Origin: Tyto alba
Lineage: Eukaryota > Chordata > Aves > Strigiformes > Tytonidae
Assembly (NCBI RefSeq): GCF_018691265.1
Contig: NW_024881300.1
Location: 6,499,546-6,563,545, forward strand
Direction of reading: 5' to 3'
DNA: 64,000 nucleotides
The notes under the pieces are model-generated. The model made no database searches, was not told where the DNA came from, and was given only the letters and a program-made list of their open reading frames with translations. Shown in pieces: positions 58,801 through 64,000 of this stretch. The number at the start of each line of letters is the position of its first letter. The stretch's first letter is position 1. A program made the translations under genes and the position numbers.

Positions 58801-61800
58801 CAGTACTTCTAGGTTACTTAGTCCAAACTTTGTAGATAGGAGCTTAAACTGTGAACTTAAATATTTAGTTATCCTTATGTTATATAAATCTAACCTGCAA
58901 AATGTGTTTTATCCTATGAAAGAAAAGCTGAAAATGTAACTTGAGCTGCAGGTATTTATGATTACCACAAAACACTGATTTGAGCATGGATGTAAATTCT
59001 TGCCTTTTATAGGGCACAGAGATTCTGGGAAAGATGCTGCCTGGTAGGTTCAATTTTGCCTTATGTTGACTACACCATCAGAAAATACCGTGAAGTCCTG
59101 TAATCTGATGTGGTCTTGATATCAGTTGAAAATCTCACAGCCTGTGTGATACAAGTGAGAGAGACCAAATGCATGAAAAACACAGTGCAGAGATAATGAA
59201 GGGCAACGTGGACCGCAGCCAATTTGGAAACTATGGTTTTTGCACAGATGAGTTCTAGGCTTCCTAAAGACCTTGTAAAAAATAAATAAAATATAATTTT
59301 GTCTGCCTACACCTATCTATAAAGTAAGAATAGTAATATTTCTGTCCTTTGTGAAGCTATATGTAACACCAAGGGAATGTTATAAATGATTATTTAAGGA
59401 AGCTCTGCTACTCTAACAACACAGATATCAAAACCAGGCTTTTTTCTATTAAAAGCAGAATTTAATACAACCTTATCAACTAATTCAGGTGTCCTGATTC
59501 TGAATAATTTCTCTTCATTCTTTCTGATCAGTCCTTTTTTTTTTTTTTCCCCTCTTCCCTCCCAGCTCCCCTCTTATGCCCTTCTCCCCCATTTTCTCAG
59601 AAGGAAGAAAAAAAAAATTCATAGACTAACTTTTGGAGTACTGCCACCCTTATTTTCTTCTATAGCCATGGAAAAAGGAGGCTAACATTTACTAGCTCTC
59701 CTATCCTATTTATTTATTAGGTTTTCTTGTTACAGGGATTTGGTGTGTTTAGAAAGGTTTGCAATCAGTCAATAGATCATAGGTAGAACAACACAGTTCT
59801 TAGATGGGGAACTTTCCAAGTGATGTATTTTTCTCTCTTATTGTATGGATTCTAGATTCTTTGCAGTGAAAGCTGTGACCTGCTTAACACAAATGATGTG
59901 GCTTAATGGATACTGATTGGTTGTCAGAGCATTTTCTTTAATTATACATATCCATCATCAGCTGATTTGTAATAATAAATGTCTCCTGTGTTATCCCATT
60001 TGTCTGTTTATATCACAAAGTAATGTTCCATACTATAATATGCTAATGTGTTCATTGAGATAAGTTTGGTTTATCCTGATGCTGAGTAGTGTAGCTATGT
60101 TAGTTGACAAATTGTATGTCGTGTAATTAGTTATTAAGATATCTCTTATGTAATTGGATTTCAGAAAACACTTATTTGAAGTGAATAGTCTTCTAATGTG
60201 GTAGGCAAGAGCTACCAAAAAATGCCAGTGCACAAGAAATCATACAGAGATATTCTGTGGAAGAGATTTGTATTCAGAGACGTGATAAGATGACAAGGGC
60301 AGTGCACAGATGATATGAAGGATATCTGATATCTGGTTATTTTTGTGTCATATTTATTCTGTTACTGGTTATGTGCCTTGTTTATCAGATGTAATGGCAG
60401 AGTTTTGCTTTAGTAGAGAGGGAAGTTACTTCTAATGCTATTAAACTAAGTGAACATAATCGGAAACTTCTGTCTTTTTCTCCCCACCAAATCATTATGA
60501 AACAGGTGGCTATTTATTTCCAGTATTCAAAATTGTTGTTGTATACTGCATATTTACAATGGGGGTTAAGACCACCTACCTGATAGTTTCATAAATGACT
60601 TTATTTTGGTTGTGCACTATTAGAGAAAATAGGAAAAAGATGAACCAAATCATGAAGCAATTATATTTGAAACAAATCATTTAAAAGTGTTGTTTTTTTT
60701 TTTTTTTCAAAAGGGGTCATTATTAGAATCCTAAAGGAAGGAGCAAAATTAGTTTGCTTGAATTTAATTCAGCAGGAGCAAACCCAGGTCAGTGTGAGAT
60801 GTCTTGGTAGTATGAGGTTACGTAGTTATGTCCATGAATACTGGATAGATCATCTGGAAGTTGGAATTGTGGTTTATTTCTAAGAAATATCAAACCCTTG
60901 GCTAGGTTTCCAAAAATGCTTACATTCTAATAAAATGTGGTCTTTCATTTTAAAATCCTTCTGGCCTTCTTCAGGAACTTCACTTAAATTAAGAGGTCTA
61001 GACACATCCCCCTCACAGCTCTGACTTGGTGTCTCATCAGTCAATCAGTCTTCATATACCACCCTTCAAAATCTGCTGTCAGGATATTCCTGCTATTTTG
61101 TGAATGCACTAATTGCTTCCCCAAACTGTAAATTTATGGATGGTGAAAAAATAATTTTCTTCTGCAGACTGTGTTCTTGCATGGCCAACTAATCATTTAT
61201 ATTTTCTCTGAATCATGCAGATATATTTGCTGGGGTAGTGATGGAAACAATAAGGACTGTTTTACCCATGTTACAAATGTACTCTACACCCACATGGGCT
61301 GAGCCCAACCAGATAATCACTTCTGTCTACGTTTCACTTCATGAAATGTTTGCATTTTTAGCGTGAATTAATTCCCAAATTCATTGCATTGAAAAGTCCT
61401 CTGTTTGAAAGCTAGCAAATACCAATTATGATGATATGCCTCCCTAGCCAATTAAAATGTGCAGGTGCAATAACTTTGCTATCAACAGCTTTGGTGTTTA
61501 TCTAAAAAGTTTTATATCAAGAAATAATTTGAAATAGCATTGGGAAATGAGCCCATTATAAAAATATTCTTACTACTTGATGCTAAAAAGGTAACTTATG
61601 AGTACTGGATTCAGTACTTACTGGCTGTGTTGATATGAATTAACCCCCACTATTTCAGTGACCAGGGAAAAAGTCACTCTGAAGAGGAAATAGGAGGAAA
61701 AAAAACATATTAACCTCTGTTTAATTAACTATAAGAACTCAGATTACAAAAGCAGACTATTCTCACAGATAATCAGATTTATGTAGTTATTGTGTAGGGG

Positions 61801-64000
61801 ACAATTTTGCTTCTGTAGCCTGTCTATCTTTTGCACAGAGCAACAGTTCTTTACCCTGAAGCCAGTGGGAATACAATGAAGCACTGTAATGACAGTGGCA
61901 ATAAAGCAGGCAGTTTTATTTAGGAAATGGAACATAATAAACTCTGCAAAGTATTTGGAGTGAAATATGTAGTGCTCCCCAGATTCTGATAATCCTTTTC
62001 CTTGGAAAACACAAGCATTGCCTATTAACAAGAGGAAGGCTAAACCCTGAATCAAGAGGGCTCCAGGAATCTGTATTAACTAAACTGACAGTATGTGTTA
62101 TTACTGATAATAACTATTTAGGGTTAGGTTTCAATTTGCTGCAGGCACACAGCACTCGACAAGTGCTGCACAGTTTCGCTTGTTTCCAGCAGGAACTTGG
62201 AGAGCTTTGCCATCTCTTCTCCTTACCTTGATCATTATTTTCCCTTATTTATGTTTCAGTAGTATCTTTAAAAGGCTTGTCTTACAGGTGCAGTTTCTTC
62301 AAAGTAAGCAATGACTCATCCTTGTACAAAGCTGTGAGATAAGATATGGTATCCTAAAAGAATGTCTTAAATTACTCTTCAAACAATGGGAAACACAAAA
62401 CCATAATCTCCTGAAAGTGGTTTATAATTGATCTCTTCTGTGTGGGTTTTGGGAGGGGGTTGTTTGATTTTCCTTGTCAAAACACCTGGTTACCCATTTA
62501 TTAAAAAAACCCCAACTCTAGTCAAGTGAGCGTCAGAGGTGGGGCTACATCAAGTTTGAGGCAAGTGTACTGGGAACAGTTCGGTGGGGTAAGGGATCTA
62601 AAGGACCTCTACCTCTTCTTCCTGCTAATGGTCTTGCAGATTCCACTGAGGCTGTCGTGGTCTGGTTCAGTATTTTCCCACAGATTGTGCTTTCCCTCAC
62701 TCTCTGATCTCACTCTTAAAACTTTGCACTCAGAAATTTTGGCTTATGTGATATCCAGCTGGAGTCATGCCCTGGTTTTGACAGTGATGTGACTGTTTCT
62801 TCTGAGCCAGATGTATTTATTTTCATCTTTCTACTGTTCCTCCCAACAGTAACTTTGTAGTCAGGTGAATAGCTGGCATTTTGCGATTGTCACCAACCAC
62901 CTTCATATTTCTAAACAAAGGCAGCTCATGAGGAATAAAATAATCCATGTTCCCTCTTGTTTAAGTACTTACTTGTGCAGGTGTAGGACCTAAATAACAG
63001 AACTCTTTGTCCAGAATGACCTTGGAATAGGTATGACAATATTTTATGCGGTTATAAATCTATGTGGGTGTTTGCTGGTGACCTCAGAAAAGCTGGGCTG
63101 GGGACCTGGCTGCAGAATGCATCTCTGAATGTGGTCACAGTACATAGCATCTTACAAACTCATATAAGAACCAAAACCACACCTATAGATCATCTTTAGG
63201 AAGATTGTCACATAGCTTCTTAACTGCTAAAAAAAAAAGAGAGATGGGAGGTTTTCCTTCTTCTGGGAACTTCTACTTAGTAAGGTTAAGCTTATAACTC
63301 TGGGCTACTCTTCCTTCTGTGTGAAAGGGGGAAGATGTTCAATCTAGTAAAATTTTATTACCCACCTCCTACTTGTTAGTTGTCAACCTACACAGCTGCA
63401 TAAGGCAGCTACTCCACATGAAGGTGTGGGACTTCCTTGCTGGGGTAGAGAAAGGTGGCTTGACTTGCTTTAGTTAGACTAATATTACACTTTAGCACTT
63501 GTTTAAGATATGCCAGGAGCATGAGCTAGACCTTTTCCTTATTATGTATGGGTGTCTTTATAGAACTGAAGCCTTAAATGAAAGGCAGCTCTCATAAAAT
63601 TTTATTCCAAGAAAAAAATTGGATATTGTAATAAACATTATGCATAAATGGAAGAGAAGGGGAAAAAAACCCTAACCCAAACCCAACTTGTATCTGTAGC
63701 TCAATTGGCACTTGATGATTATTGGACTAGCTACAGCATCATAACTATTGATTCAGTGTGATTAATTGTAGTGGTATTTGTAATACTTCCAGTTGCTTCC
63801 ATAGAGCTGCTACTAAAATCTTTCAGTCGACAGCAAAGTGATTGGTTAATGGCAGACACAGAGAATAATTGACAACTTAGCTAAAACATCTGGGGATGAA
63901 ATATATTTTGTCAAAGAGCTAAAACCCTTGTGTTGAGAAAATGCATTTTTTCCCTCTGATCCATTCTGTCAACAAAATACTTTTCATCAGAAACATCAAA
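58801..64000. other. AT-rich noncoding DNA to the end of the window
   Basis: No gene is recognised. Poly-T tracts lie at 59535-59548 and 60693-60707. The frames at 61744-62055 (minus, 103 codons) and 62526-62792 (plus, 88 codons) show no domain, splice or poly-A context. A short CCCTAACCC string at 63670 is too small to be a telomeric repeat. Confidence 0.6.

Noticed and set aside
63661..63692. Interstitial telomeric repeat (CCCTAACCC)
   Set aside because: Only about one and a half degenerate units. Chance or low complexity is more likely.

Overview
The window looks like noncoding DNA from a bird macrochromosome, most likely a passerine. The evidence is a typical avian CR1 LINE with its 3' tail motif (20534-22264), a 487-bp solo LTR of a kind I associate with songbird endogenous retroviruses inserted in it, low GC content, many poly-T/poly-A tracts, and ancient amniote repeats (two MIR-like SINEs and two old CR1/L3-type LINE pieces). 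I see no complete protein-coding gene. The longest open frames are either CR1 remnants or lie in a GC-rich island, where stop codons are rare. There are no operons, CRISPR arrays, rRNAs or convincing tRNAs.

Layout. 1-14.7 kb: AT-rich noncoding DNA with homopolymer tracts, one exon-like segment on the minus strand (about 4.6-4.9 kb), and two places on the plus strand where a splice acceptor abuts a splice donor (6750 and 10707). 14.79-15.69 kb: an isolated GC-rich, CpG-rich island. 15.7-20.5 kb: AT-rich, with a weak pair of exon-like segments at 16.7-17.1 kb. 20.53-22.26 kb: a minus-strand CR1 split by a solo LTR flanked by an intact 5-bp target-site duplication. 22.3-33.6 kb: noncoding, with MIR-like relics at 26.2 and 28.9 kb and an 18-base poly-C tract at 32.1 kb. 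33.64-34.35 kb: an old plus-strand CR1/L3 fragment that still encodes a recognisable reverse transcriptase motif. 34.4-44.7 kb: noncoding. 44.69 kb: a truncated U2 snRNA pseudogene. 45.6-46.4 and 54.3-54.6 kb: segments that look like conserved noncoding elements, by sequence character only. 50.2 kb: an A/C-rich low-complexity block. 51.87 kb: another old CR1/L3 3' fragment. The rest is AT-rich with nothing identifiable.

Interpretation. Long T runs greatly outnumber long A runs on the plus strand (about 20 to 4 for runs of 13 or more), and G exceeds C in a small hand count. Together with the plus-strand AG|GT juxtapositions, this fits a long intron of a plus-strand gene, but the host gene cannot be named from this window. 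The clearest observations are the nested CR1/solo-LTR, the U2 relic, the CpG island and the 28-nt microexon or recursive-splice candidate at 10680-10707. I found no undescribed multi-gene system.
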